From Penelope pileata (lineage: Eukaryota > Chordata > Aves > Galliformes > Cracidae), in the NCBI GenBank assembly GCA_013396635.1, contig WBMW01004862.1, forward strand, positions 1 to 64,000: 64,000 bases of DNA, in the 5' to 3' direction. Position numbers and translations under genes: made by a program. Of the stretch, positions 39,065-51,590 are shown one piece after another; the stretch's first letter is position 1; each line of letters begins with the position of its first letter. The notes beneath the pieces are model-generated. The model saw only the letters and a program-made list of their open reading frames with translations, was not told the origin of the DNA and ran no database searches.

Positions 39065-39519
39065 NNNNNNNNNNNNNNNNNNNNNNNNNNNNNNNNNNNN
39101 NNNNNNNNNNNNNNNNNNNNNNNNNNNNNNNNNNNNNNNNNNNNNNNNNNNNNNNNNNNNNNNNNNNNNNNNNNNNNNNNNNNNNNNNNNNNNNNNNNNN
39201 NNNNNNNNNNNNNNNNNNNNNNNNNNNNNNNNNNNNNNNNNNNNNNNNNNNNNNNNNNNNNNNNNNNNNNNNNNNNNNNNNNNNNNNNNNNNNNNNNNNN
39301 NNNNNNNNNNNNNNNNNNNNNNNNNNNNNNNNNNNNNNNNNNNNNNNNNNNNNNNNNNNNNNNNNNNNNNNNNNNNNNNNNNNNNNNNNNNNNNNNNNNN
39401 NNNNNNNNNNNNNNNNNNNNNNNNNNNNNNNNNNNNNNNNNNNNNNNNNNNNNNNNNNNNNNNNNNNNNNNNNNNNNNNNNNNNNNNNNNNNNNNNNNNN
39501 NNNNNNNNNNNNNNNNNNN
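39065..39519. other. Assembly gap (455 N)
   Basis: A run of 455 N lies inside the CR1. By comparison with the antisense copy at 32 kb, the sequence from just before FADD to the CR1 3' end is about 880 bp, of which about 72 bp is present here. About 800 bp would then be expected, so the gap size looks too small. Confidence 0.97.
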
Positions 39520-39780
39520 TCGATCCCACTGTCCATGTCACCGACAAAGATGTTAAACAGCACTGGTCCCAGTACCGATCCCTGAGGAACACCACTTGTC
39601 ACTGGTCTCCATTCAGACACTGAGCCATTGACCGCCACTCTCTGAGTGCGGCCATCCAGCCAGTTCCTTATCCAGCGAGTGGTTCGTCCATCAAACCCAT
39701 ATTTATCCAGTTTATCAACCAGGGTGCTGTGCGGGACAGTGTCAAACGCCTTGCACAAGTCCAGGTAGATGACGTAGTAC
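39520..39780 (-). pseudogene. CR1 ORF2 reverse-transcriptase fragment (motifs A to B)
   Basis: About 85 codons read without a stop on the minus strand. They contain motif A (YLDLCKAFDTVPH, with the first catalytic aspartate encoded at 39,759-39,761), the RWIRNWLDGRTQRV segment, and motif B (SGVPQGSVLGPVLFNIFV), ending at GDMDSGI where the N gap begins. Motif C (FADD) should fall just inside the gap. The endonuclease domain and the N-terminal part of the polymerase are absent because of 5' truncation, so the fragment cannot be a functional retrotransposase. The open frame runs a further 22-25 codons upstream into non-CR1 flank by chance. Confidence 0.92.
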
Positions 39781-40552
39781 ATGAGCTTTTTTGACTCCCA
39801 GATGAAGTACCACATCTGTCTCACCCTATGTATGGGGAACCTTCGCATTATAAATCAAACGCGCTCAGCAAAGATCAAACACTACACAGTGTAGAAGCTA
39901 GGATGTGGATAACAACTTGTCTTACATGGCTAGAAAGCTATGGCAGCCCAGTCACGCTTAGACCATGCAACCTATATATTGGTCTGGTGCTCGACTGTTG
40001 AACAGAGAAAGCACATTTCCTCAGAGAAGAGGATAACAAGTAAAGGAGATACTCTGCATGTTTGCTGCTTTTCTATTGAATAGTGTTATTTGTCCTTGTA
40101 TATTTATTGTACATTTAATTCCATTTTTGTTTGCATTTCACAGATATTGCCTACCAGCACAGATGTCCTATGTTGAAAAACATGACAATTTTGAAATGCA
40201 ATTACTCGACATATATAATGTCAACAGATGTTTTGGAAATACGTCCCATTTCCACACTCAGCAGGGTTCTGCTACTGTCTCCCACAAAATAACAGAATCC
40301 TCATGAGACTAATGGTTTTGGAATAGCCATCAGCCATTGTGGAGGGCTACTGTCTATGAATTGTTGTAGCAGGCTCAAATATCTTTAGAACAAATTCGTT
40401 TGACAATCAGGATGTCAATGCCAGTATCACGACTACCTTCAGGCACTTTAAGACTTTAAGATACAAGAATATGTGTCATTTAAAACTCTTCTGATCACTT
40501 TCTAATGTGGGAAAACTTGTTTTCATGAGGCCTCTTCATGTTACCTTAGTAT
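39781..40552. other. AT-rich sequence, nothing recognised
   Basis: An 82-codon plus-strand frame at 40,058-40,306 has a hydrophobic start but no recognised domain. No repeat family is visible. Confidence 0.5.
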
Positions 40553-40668
40553 GTGATTTTAAAGTGTGTTATGTGTGACCTCCGAATTAAGTTAGCAGAG
40601 TGTGAATCAAGTCTGAAAGAACAGTTGTTAAAACAGTATATTTTTTTCATATATGAAATGGTAATCTA
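40553..40668. repeat. Local dispersed direct repeat, copy A
   Basis: About 115 bp, starting gtgattttaaagtg and ending gaaatggtaatct, matches copy B at 41,259-41,369. Runs such as agtctgaaagaaca and gcagagtgtgaa are shared exactly or nearly so. Judged by eye, identity is roughly 80 percent with small indels. Confidence 0.8.
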
Positions 40669-41258
40669 AGCGATGTAAAGCAGTCATGAAGCAAAAAAAA
40701 AATTGCTCATGCTTTGTCCAGTCCATCTCAGAATAATCTCCCTAACTTTAGTGCTCTGACTTTCCACATCTCATTGTTTCACTGTGCCTCTTAGACTATC
40801 CTGTGTGAAAGTAAATTATTTGCTTCTTAGAACAGAGACATGTAATTATTAGTATTGAAAGCATCCAGAGAATGCACTGAAAAATAATACTGTGTTAAGG
40901 ACCAGACTGAAAATTTCCTCTCATTCCCATCAAATGGGAAGCTGTAAGCTGCTATATCTTCATTATAGAATGGTCTGAGAGTCAAAATTACTTTTTTAAT
41001 CCCTCCTCAATTTCAGAGATAACATCTCTTACAGGATGCAGATTATTTCCTTCCCTCTTCCTCACTCCCCATATGCATTTACCCATTAAGTTTTATCACC
41101 TGAGTCTCTCTGAGGAAGGGCTAAGGCTTCTCTGCCTGCAGATCATTCTCACCCAGGCAGCAGTCCCTGGTGTTTGACACTCCCCAATATACAAGGTGGG
41201 CATGGGCTCCTATGCCTCCCTGGTCTTCTGATGGAGCCAAATGATGACCTACAGTGAC
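40669..41258. other. Sequence between the two local repeat copies
   Basis: A 590-bp spacer that becomes relatively GC-rich at 41,100-41,250. No coding domain or known transposon is recognised. Confidence 0.5.
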
Positions 41259-41369
41259 GTGATTTTAAAGTGCATTGTGTGACCTCTGAAAGGTTTGCAG
41301 AGTGTGAACCAAGTCTGAAAGAACAATTGTCAAAACAATATATATTTTTATGTATGAAAACGGCAATCT
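41259..41369. repeat. Local dispersed direct repeat, copy B
   Basis: Second copy of the ~115-bp repeat (see 40,553-40,668), in the same orientation and offset by about 706 bp at the start. Either the pair descends from a local duplication or the copies are the ends of a short unrecognised element. Confidence 0.8.
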
Positions 41370-44300
41370 GGTTAGGGATGTGGAAAATTAATGTGATATT
41401 TTAAAGAAACTCATTGAAAATGTATTCTTCTCCATAAATGCCATTAAGTACTATGCAAATAATTCATAGACAGCAAGTAATTTGAAGACGTTGCCAGGGA
41501 ATTCATCACAGGGCACAAAAGGAGTGTAGTTATAGCATCCTCATATCGTGCTTGAAATGAGCTGACTTCCTTATGGACTAGTGCTGTAATCTCTTCTGCC
41601 TTTCTCCCAGCATACATTTCTCCAGACAGTCCATGTAAACGCAGACAAGGTCACAGGAGTGAGGAATTCAAGGACAAACAGATAAGATACTAATCACATC
41701 ACCTTCCTGCCTCTTATTGGTATGCTTCAACCATTCCAGCTCAGCAAGCCATCCTTAACAGGAGATGCAACCTCAAAACCTGAAACAAGCCTCAGATTCA
41801 GCGATGAGTTTAGGTCCATTGATTGTTTTCTTTTTCATGGTGGTACATTTCCAACATAAGCCATAAAACTTGCACAGGACTTCCTCTTTTCATTCTCTCA
41901 TCCATATACAGAAATAATGTAAATAGATATGAACTAACAAGTGCCTACTGTTACTATCTTTTACCTTGAGACAGCAAACTATTTTCTACTTTTAAGTGAA
42001 GAATATACCATGAAAGTATACAATATGTTTCCCATCTGAGTTTACGAGGGCTTTAAAAATATTCTATTTATAACATTTGAAATCAGAGATGTCAGAGACC
42101 ATCTGGTAAGTCAAAGTATTTACTGCAAATTTTGAAGCGCTGTAAGAGCATCTAATTTTCCACCTCTTCTCTAAAACAGATGACCAAATGATATTCCAGT
42201 TAGCTGGCTTCAGCAGTGCACAGCATCCTGCACTTGAGAAAGACTGAAAAACGAATTCATCAGCAGTATTATTTAAAATGACTTGCCCACAGAGGTGATT
42301 TTGTCCCGGATTAGCAAACATGCTGACATCTGAGGGCTTCAGTCTCTGATTATTTTCTTGTTTGTTGTTTCCTATTTAATATACTGTGTGTGTTTGCACT
42401 GTCTACATAAATGCCACAGGTTAATTAAGTACTACATTTAAATGCATTTTCTTTTATCAGTTTTAATTGTGGGCTTTAAATTTCAAATTTCAAAGGTCTT
42501 TTTTTGATGGAATCTTTAGAAAGTAAAAAGGAGTCAGATTTAGCTTCTTATTAAGAAGTTAAATTTATATTCTTATTAATATTTACTATTTTGTATAACT
42601 TCAATGTGTCTATTTTCTTTTCCAAAATTCAGTACTTCATCTCTTTCTTCAGATTAAAACTGCTGTATCTTTCTAACCTTTTTCCCAGTGTACTTATTGG
42701 TCTCTTCTAGTGTATGGCTTCAGCAGGAGCATAGAGTTAATAAAGTGATGGTGTTATACCTTTCAGTTTCTCCCATGCTATATTATTTCTGTTCTGTTGA
42801 CTGCTGTGGCAGTTTATAGGTTGCCGTCCAAAGTAGCTTTCAATACTGCACTTCCAACTCCATGGTCCTTAATAAACCAGGCTTAATTATATCAATGTCG
42901 CATCTGTCATCTCAGCCGCTGTTTCCAATCGGACTAAGTCTCATGTGTTAGAAAAATAGTATGTTTTATTCTTTGGAGTTTAGAAACATACCCAAAGACA
43001 TCCCCTTTGTGGTCTTCAGGCAGCTAATACCTTATTGATCTTCATTTTCTCATACCAAATATCTTAGTCAGGATGCTGGTAATGTAATAAATGCACTAAT
43101 CTGTGTGATAAAGCCAGTATTTATGAAGGCATGTCCATGTATTAAGAAATTATATGTCCCTGGAGAAAAAATAATTCAGGTGTACCACTACTCAACCACT
43201 TGATGACAATCTATTCATTTTGAAAAAGTGAATTTATTAACATTTTATTGTTACTTGTCATTCCTCCAGTTTTCAGGAGTCTCATTACCAATACGTTCAA
43301 GCAATCAAGTTACTACTTCTGAGTTACTACGCTTCTGAGCTGTACTCAAAGACGTATACGTTTTATTTAATTTTTTGGCTCTTTTATTTAACTTTGTGTT
43401 CTGACATGCCATTAACTTTCCAGGATATTCCTTTGTGAGTACCATCTTTACCTCCTCCAGTTCAATTGTAATTTTCCTTATCTTATATGACTGATGTCTT
43501 TGGGAGATGTCTTTGTCTGACCTGAATACTCTATAGCACTTGCCAGCCTTCTCCTTCTCCAGCTTTATATAATCTCCCTAAACATTGCCAGTTTCTGTTG
43601 TAGCACTTTAGTTCCGTTGTGGCAAAGATGAAGTCTCACTTTCTGCGAATATATTTTGTTCCTCAAAACCTTCTATGGTTCTAAGTTGATTTAAGTCCCT
43701 TGTCATTACATCAGTTCTCCCACCACAGATTTGAGATTTTGAATACTTCCTCTGTTCTGCATATGTTAATAAACCTAAGTATATTTCATGAAGGAGTTGC
43801 TTGCAGGTGTACTTTTTTCCTTGGTAATTTCATTTTGCTTTCTGAAAAATATGTACCTTCTCAATCCTAAACCATAGACATAAATTCAGTCTCCAGCCAG
43901 AGTAGTCTCCCAGGTCTTGCAAGATATTTATTGACATCTCAGAAAATTGTCCGTCTCGATACCTGTCACACATACCTTCCTAATCATCACCTACTTGGTA
44001 AATGAATCATTCAAAGTAATAGCTGAATTTCCTACTGCCAAACCCATCTCCTGATATTGCATGAATAACAACTTCACCACTTTGAGAAGGCCCAGTCTGA
44101 AAACTGCTGAGACCATTGAAATCTTCCACTAAAAATGAATTACAATAAAGAAATAAAATGTGAAAATTTTCCTTCAAAATTCTTTGTTTTAGGAAGTACC
44201 AATACATTTTGACTGTCATGTATTTTTGTTTGTTTGTTTTGTTTTTCCATTTTTTCGGGTTTTTTTAAAATATTTGAGATAATTTAAATGTTTTGAAACC

Positions 44301-47299
44301 ATCAGAGACAAGAAACCAAATTTAAGTGGTAGTGGCACAATTCTCCATTTACATGTATTTTTTGTATAATTTTCCTGTGTTTCTAACAGGTGAGAGCACA
44401 GGGAATTAATCATCACAGTAACAAAACTTTGGATTAAAAGATTTCCAAGTCTGTTAAATAAACCATAATGAAAGTGTTTATTTTCAAATTCAGATCTAGC
44501 AATGAAACACAGTCCCTACTCAGGCTGTAGTCAACCCTCAAAGTCAAGGACTGACATTAGAATACAAAGTAAATATTTTGCAAAAGTGTTTTGCACTTCT
44601 AAACTTCAGAGAAACCTTCAGCTCCTACAGCTGCAAGCCCCAGCTAAGTGCTTACTAATCAAGATTGTATCTCACAGCCTCTCGTGTTTTCTCAGGGAGT
44701 ATCTTTGAACAGGCAGTGAAATGGGCAAAAATAACTTGTTCCAAACTCAAAGATACTATTAAAAACAGACTAAATTGGCTTACTATTCCCAGAAGTTAGG
44801 CTGACATTTGAAACTGTAATTTGGAAAAATGAGAGAAGAGATATCATTGACAGGAAAAGGGATGAGGGGTACTGAAGAAGAAAGAAAAGCGTAAAGTGAA
44901 GCTGGGGTAAAGAGGTTGTGAAAAATGAAATGATCATATTTCCCCTATAGCAGTAATCTTACAGCATATAAATCACTGAATTGTTTCTTGTGTAGAGATA
45001 ATCTCAGATTTTTTCTTCCTCCGTGAAAGGAAAATAAAGATTCAAAAAAAGCATATCTCAAGCAAACCATAAGCGCTTTTCTTCATAGGTCATCTTTTTA
45101 AATTTTCGGTTTCAGATTCTTTTCATTTACGGTCAGATATAAACAGAAATGGACCAGATCAGAGTTTTTATAAACATATGCTGCAGAGAACGTCATCAGT
45201 ATAGCCCAGTTAAAATGAACTACCTATGGATATCTCATAGATTATGTTCATCTGTAGTTGCACTGTTTTTTGATACTGTAGCAGAAACAAATTTTCCCTC
45301 ATGCATGTTCCAGAAGCTTATTCCATCACTTCAGAATTAAGTCCTAATGTTGCAAAGAACTGAGAGACCTCTGCAACCCATGAGAATTGAGTGTTTACAA
45401 CACTGTGAGGGACTGGCATTTTTAATTATCAAAGCTAGAGTCCTCAGGCAACATCATTCTCTAACTCAGAGCTATTATTTCTAGCAGTTCTTCTGAAGTA
45501 TAAGCAAGCAGCTCTAGAGTCTTCCACACAGTAGGAAATTTAGAAGTAGTTTAATTGCAAATGATTTCCTACAAATAAAAAGACACCAATAAACACAAAA
45601 CTGTGATTTTTTGATTTTCAGAGATGACCTAATGAACTGAGACAGTGAAGCTAATGTGCCCCAATTATGTCTGGGAGTGGAGGAGGGTAGAACAAGAAAT
45701 GAAGAAACAAAGAGATAACTTGGATTATAATAAAATGTTATGATTTCACCCTTCTGAACACCTTGCTTTAATACTCAGTAAACTAATCAGTAACTGAAAA
45801 TGGACGGCAATTTTCTAGCCACTGAGCTAGAGCATTTTAAAAGTGCTTGGATGGAAAAGGCTTTAAAGGCAATGTGGAGGAACACCCATACAGCAAGTAC
45901 TCCCAAAGGCAGTACCCGTGGAGCAGGAGAAAAATGTAACTGTGTCATCATCCACTTCCAGTCTACAGGATGCATTAATATTGTGAAGATCCTGATGTAC
46001 AACGCAAGACATATCAGTTAGTGTGGAAGCAGCTTTGATGGCGCCAACCCTACTCTTAACACTTCTCAAACTGTGCTAGCAAGACACACAAACCCACTTC
46101 CACACAGAGACTCTTGACAAAATACATCTAACTGCTCTCTCTCTTTTCCATTCCCCTGCATCTTTCTCTCCTGATTTATGGTCATAAAGACAAGCTCTTA
46201 GAGTGAGTATAGCTAGAGATGTGTTGCTTGACAAAGATAATATGGGGACCTCTTGACAGACAGGCAACATTTTGCAAATTAGGCCAAATTTTCTTGGCTT
46301 GTCTTCATCTGACACAGTCTCCTCTCCTCAGCTCCACTGTCTCTGTGTTCCCCTTAGTATACTCAATCCCTTTCACTTTGGTTCACTCCAGGATACCATT
46401 TCCCTACATCTTCGCTTTCTATTTCTCTTTTTAACACCTGACAACCCTGCTCTAGAAAGTGCAAAAACAAAGAATATATCATTTGTCACTTTCCTGTTAT
46501 CTATTAAGGCCTTTGCATTCATTCCTGTTTTCTTCTGTTTAGGTTGTAAGCTTCACAGAGCAAGAATCATGTACTGATTCATATGAATGCAGTACTAAAA
46601 CAAGGGGCCTCGTGCTGAGGAATGAGGGTTAGTTTTTCTTCTTCATTCTTTCCAAGACAAGTAGTAAAAGAATGTGGGAGCTTTATGTGAAACATCAGAA
46701 AACATTTTTAACTGTATAATAAACTTGTCTTGTATTCAGGCTCTACTGTACCAAAAGATGATTATTTCTTCCTACGCCAAAGCATGGACTTAATCCAGTA
46801 GAGACAGTGTCATTGCACCTTGCCACCTCACAGGAATTCAAGTGAAGGAAAATCTGTGATTCTTTCCCGACTCTTGTGTAACCGTACTGAACTATGCACA
46901 CTCAATCAAGCTCTGAGGTAGGAGATCTCATTTTTCTCTATTAAAAATGAACCTGACAGATTGAAGACGTGGTCTGAAATCAATAGGACACAATTCAGTA
47001 AGGACAAGCAAAAGTGCTACATTTATGTAGAAGTAATCAACTGCACAAACAGAAGATAGAAAAATGAGTCAGTAAGAAACAGTCTGTAGTCTACAGGGGA
47101 TCACAAGCTGAGCAGAAATCAACAGCTTCACCCCCCAGTGAAAAATACAATTATTACCCAGGCTGTATAGTCAGTATCATATGCCAGATTTGTCTGTAGA
47201 TATAACAGAATTAGCAACAGCTAAATAATGTAACATATGCACTTTTAAACACTGTTTTAAGAAAGATATGAAACTGTTACAGTAGCTGGGGGAGACAAA
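41370..47299. other. AT-rich sequence, nothing recognised
   Basis: About 6 kb with no gene or repeat family that I can support. A short (TTTG)n run lies near 44,226-44,242. Open frames of 60-101 codons (for example 46,272-46,577) are featureless. The stretch around 42,340-42,620 is rich in TTAATTAA-type motifs and may merit alignment. Confidence 0.5.
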
Positions 47300-47625
47300 C
47301 AAGGTGGATTAGAGGGCTGAAATAAGGTGATCTGCAAGGAAAGACTGAAAAAAAAAAAAAATCAGAGTTGTTCAGTGTGGAGAATGCAACACTTAGAGGA
47401 AATGTCATAACAGACTTCAATAGTATCCCACTGAGGAATTGGAATCAATTGTTCTCCATGTCCATGAGGATTAGAGCAAGAAATAATGGAATGTGAAAAC
47501 TTTAGCTTAGGCATTAAAAAAACTTTCGAATGTGAGCAGAGCAAAGCATCAGAAAAGATTGCCTGGAAAGACTGTAAAATCCATGTCATTGGATTTTTTA
47601 AGAATAGGTTCCAGACATGTTTTAT
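47300..47625 (+). mobile_element. Ancient CR1 3' fragment, sense, highly diverged
   Basis: The order of blocks matches CR1 ORF2/3' sequence despite heavy decay: gattagagggctga, a region corresponding to gagttgttcagtgtggagaa, caattgttctccatgtccatg, agcaagaaataatgga, agattgcctggaaag, and ggattttttaagaataggtt. It lacks the terminal short repeats and has no open frame of note. An A13 run interrupts it near 47,349-47,361. Divergence is much higher than in the other CR1 copies, so this is an old insertion of an early CR1 lineage. Confidence 0.78.
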
Positions 47626-50600
47626 CAGATTCCGTGATAACAGTTGTAATAATAACACCCGATGCTTCTCTCATGTGTTTTATAACAAAGAACCCCAGGG
47701 TGCAGCTCCCTTCTAAGCAAAACAGGTAGATACGGAAAATTTACATTACACTTCTGCAAGCAGTGAAAGAAACGTCTCTAAGCAGTTGAGCCTCAGTCTC
47801 CCACATACTGAGCAATAGGCAAGCCCTAAAAAGATTGTGCTAGTAATCTGAGGCCTCAACTCCGGGCAGCCATCAAGCCCAAAGCATAAAGACTCCACTG
47901 AGAACTCACCTGATCTACCTTCAGATGTGTACAAAGCAAATGTCTATAATCAAAATTGTCATAGCAGGATCCCTTTGTAGTCAAAGGAGAGAGGCAAATA
48001 TGTCTAGCCAGCAAATTATCTGGCCTGATAAGGTAAAAATACTTTAAAAAAAAAAATTATAAGCTACATTTCATTTTTTCCTGGGCTGCAAGTGGATGAT
48101 AACCAATTAGGAATCTCAGCTTTCTGATGTCTCACTTTGCAATCATCAATTAAAGTACTCTGAAGAGACATTTTTGCATATAAACATGTATGATTGTATC
48201 TTGTCCATCCTGGGCACTGGATTAAGTTTATTATGGAGTAAATTCTACATTTTTGAGGAGAAGTAAGAAACATTTCCCTTCTACACTTATTTTAACATGT
48301 TAAGATGATGGCTCAATCATAAGAAGATGAACTACATATTAAAGAATATATGATAGATGAGGTTGGTCATGGGTATATGATCTATCCAGTTCTCGTGTGA
48401 TTCCATAATTTGCCACATGGCCCTGCAGTGTGTAAAGTGGAAAGGATCACTTTAGATGATCACTTTTAGCTTTCATATTGCTTTTCCCTCAGAAATAAAT
48501 CTCTTTTCACACTAGATTTGTTTCTCAAAGATATAATCTCTCCTAGTCTCCGCCCCAGACCTTTTTCTTACTTCAAAAACATCATCTCTTCAGCTTCAGA
48601 CTGTCTCTCACTCTTTCTGTCTTTTTCTCTTTTTGCCATCACTCTTAGCAACATGCCTTCTTTCACTTAACCATATCAAAGAATTTTAGAAAGGTCTGAA
48701 TAAACCTAGGACAGGTTGGATTGTTTTGATGGCAGAGTCCATCTTCCTCTTGGGGTAACACCACAGCAATTCAGGGGCTTTATTAGCCAAGCATGCTGCT
48801 AGGGTTGTTCGGTGTGAGGACAGAGGGCTCTGCCCCTGACTGCCATGGTATGGGTGAGAAGACCGCCTGCAGCTGCAGGGTGGAAGGCTGTCATGGGTGC
48901 CAGGCACAGCAGCAGGCCAAAGAGGCTATCAAGAATCAGTTGTGCTTAATATGAACTTCAGGGCAGTGCCAAGCTGTTCCAGTTTGTTTCTAAACATCTC
49001 CTACCATATTCTGTATAACTGTAAGCAGTCTCCATTAAAGCGGATGGCCCATGTAGCTATTGTTCAGTTGCCTAACACTCATAGATGGATTATCAGTGGG
49101 TTGCTAATTTGAAGATTGACCTGCTTTACAGGTTATGAGGTGTGATGAAGGGGGACTGTTTTTTTAATTATGCTGTTGTCCTGGATGGGGATGGTATGAA
49201 GAAGAGTAGAAGATGCTTCCATTTGATTCTCACATTTACTCTCAGACTCTCCAGAATGTGTGAATGCAACAGGCAATGTCTGAATTAGGATTCTGCTAAC
49301 AGTGCCTCCTCTTTCAAAAAGCATCAGCACAATCACAATACTTTCTTGGCTTTGTTTAGTCGTTTAGTTGGAGAAATGCCATTGCTGGTCCCTTCAGCCA
49401 TTTTCTGTCATCTCCTTCAAAAAAAAGCCAACTAGTTTGGCTACTCTGAGGGCTAGTTTGGCAGCTGTCAAGTTCCAGATTATACTTCTTGAGCACTGGC
49501 ATCTGCATCTGTGACTGGCCCTCTCTCTAGCCTCTGCCCTGGCTTTGTTCCCAGCTGCACAACAGCCTTTGGGCTGGTGCAGGACCAATCTGCTTGTGAA
49601 CTTCTCTTGCATCCTGGTGGCTGCTTTCCTTTAAGTCAACCTTGATAAGACAAAATATGCTTCACAGTAGTCACTACACTTGCAAACAAACCCAAAATGG
49701 ACTCTATCTTGTACTCAAGACAAGAGCAGACCTAATTCTTCTCCAAGCACACCTGGGAATTGTCTGCCACAACTTGGCTGAGAGGGGTACAAATGCTTTG
49801 TATTTGCGCTGTTGAGCATTTTCTTCAGAAACAAGGTAGTATCTATACCTGCCTTGTTTTCTGATCCAGTTTCCAAAGATTTCTTGTATACAGTCACACA
49901 AGTGAAAGTAATAAAATTAGGATTCTGGCAAGTCATTGGCAGATGTGCACTAACAAACAGACTGTGCAAGTACCCTAAGCTTGGATGAAACACAAAGTAA
50001 CATACCAGCAGCTAAGCCACCACTGCATGAATTCAGACCAAAATCACAACCTTCCATTATTATAAACCTTTAGAAAAATAAGCCTAAACTTTGCATTTGA
50101 AACCGGAGGCAGAAAATGACAAGATTTACATTAAAATGAATAAGGACTTGGAGGGCAAAGACCATGAAAGACCAAGAAATCTTGTAAAGGACTAAATTCT
50201 ATATCTTATATACAACCAGTGAAAATTAAAAAACAAATGCTTGAAGCTTGTCTGGTACCCAGGTGCTGGGTGCTTTCCAGGACACAAAGATAAGTTCTGC
50301 CTGAAACAAAGATGTCAAATGAATTAGCCTTAGCATACACTCACAGGCAAATTCTAATTCCCAAAACATGCATGGGGAAATATGGTAGAACTTCCAATCA
50401 CAGAAACAGGCAGTGCAGATTCTTTGTATTTCATCTGCATGTGATGTTTAGAATGTAAATGTATGATTTATCTGCTTTGAGGTACACTCAAGATGCAAAG
50501 TGCATTCAAAGAACCCTAAGAATGCCACTTTGCCAGATCTACTCTGTGAAGGGGGAATCGCAACAGATACAAAACTGGCAGAGGCTGATCCCCATCTCCT

Positions 50601-51570
50601 ATGATGGCTACAGTTCCACCATCCAAATCCAGTACCAGGGTGCAACATAATAGTCAGAAAACGGGGAATGGGAAAGTAGAGGGACACTGACAGACCAAAG
50701 CTAACATTTTTCTAACCCCTACATCTGTGAAGTTTTAAAATACTGTAGCTACAACATTACTTCCTATCAGATTTCATTTCCCACCCAGGAATAGTAATTA
50801 CCTGCCCAAGAGCTTTTTCTGGCCAAACACTAGTTGGTTATAGTGAACATTCCTTCCTGCAGTATCATGATCCCATAGATCAAACACATTAAATCTCACA
50901 GACAGACAAGACAGTGTTTTGGTGACCAGGCACAGTCTGATGTCAAATTGAGGATAAACACCATCCAAATGGTCTGATCCCTTCTGTAGCACTCCAGGTA
51001 GACCAAACTGTGCTTTGGTGTCATCATAATGCGGGCCTCAGCTGTTAAATACAGAAGCCATTACTTCGAGATACAAATGAATGAAAATATATAGAGCCAA
51101 TTGTCCAATTAATAAAGTGCATTTGCTTTATAATAATAGCATCATTTTTTAACTTACCTAACTAAAATATACTTGAGCAAGTGCAATTACTTTGGTCTCA
51201 TTCCAGAAGCCCAGAAGGTGGCAAAGGTAGCCAGCTGTCTGACAATTCTTTCATTAATAGTAAATCTCCAAACAGGATAGTGTTGCATATTCTCCACAAT
51301 GCCCTCTCCTAATTCCTAGGGTAGTGTGCACTGAAAGTCAAGATTGAGAAAGGAATATGACTGCACTGTGTCAGGCTCTGGTTCATCTAATGTCCCCTTG
51401 AGAGATTTTAGCTTGAGTCTACTCTTGCTGAACATCTGGTCTCAGAAAGATCACAGTTAGCTCCCTGACGTTGTTTTAGGCCTTCACGAAGCAAAGTGAT
51501 TACAGACGAATACACTAGTCCTGCTTGTAATTTTGAGATTATTTTTTAATCTTCTATTGTCTCTGCAAAT
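47626..51570. other. AT-rich sequence with one GC-richer patch, nothing recognised
   Basis: A patch at about 48,690-48,920 is richer in G and C and contains the palindromic ctgcagctgcag near 48,868, but I recognise no gene or repeat in it. Small open frames up to 98 codons are featureless. Confidence 0.5.
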
Positions 51571-51590
51571 GCATCAAAGACCCTGATGAA
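51571..51590. repeat. 20-bp direct repeat, left copy (possible target-site duplication)
   Basis: The sequence gcatcaaagaccctgatgaa recurs perfectly at 51,698-51,717. Flanking bases differ on both sides, so exactly 20 bp is shared. Confidence 0.85.

Larger units (their letters stand above)
38993..39780 (-). mobile_element. CR1 non-LTR retrotransposon, young-looking antisense copy interrupted by an N gap
   Basis: The 3' end is at 38,993, where two copies of the CR1 terminal motif (tagaatcgtagaatcatagaatgg) are followed by ttcaggttggaagggacct. The 5' part at 39,520-39,780 is an uninterrupted reverse-transcriptase segment on the minus strand. Between them are 455 unknown bases. Abundant retained CpGs and the open frame suggest a recent insertion compared with the other CR1 copies here. 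CR1 homology ends near 39,773-39,785, where MYYVIYLDL gives way to unrelated sequence, so this is a 5'-truncated copy that begins inside the polymerase domain. Both flanks could in principle be two different CR1 copies joined across the gap. Confidence 0.93.

Noticed and set aside
39014..39623. Open frames of 180-207 codons across 39.0-39.6 kb
   Set aside because: Most of their length is the 455-base N gap. Only the minus-strand CR1 frame has real coding content at its 5' end.
48690..48920. GC-rich patch with a ctgcagctgcag palindrome as a possible CpG-island promoter
   Set aside because: CpG is sparse, no transcript or exon can be placed downstream, and the patch is only about 200 bp.
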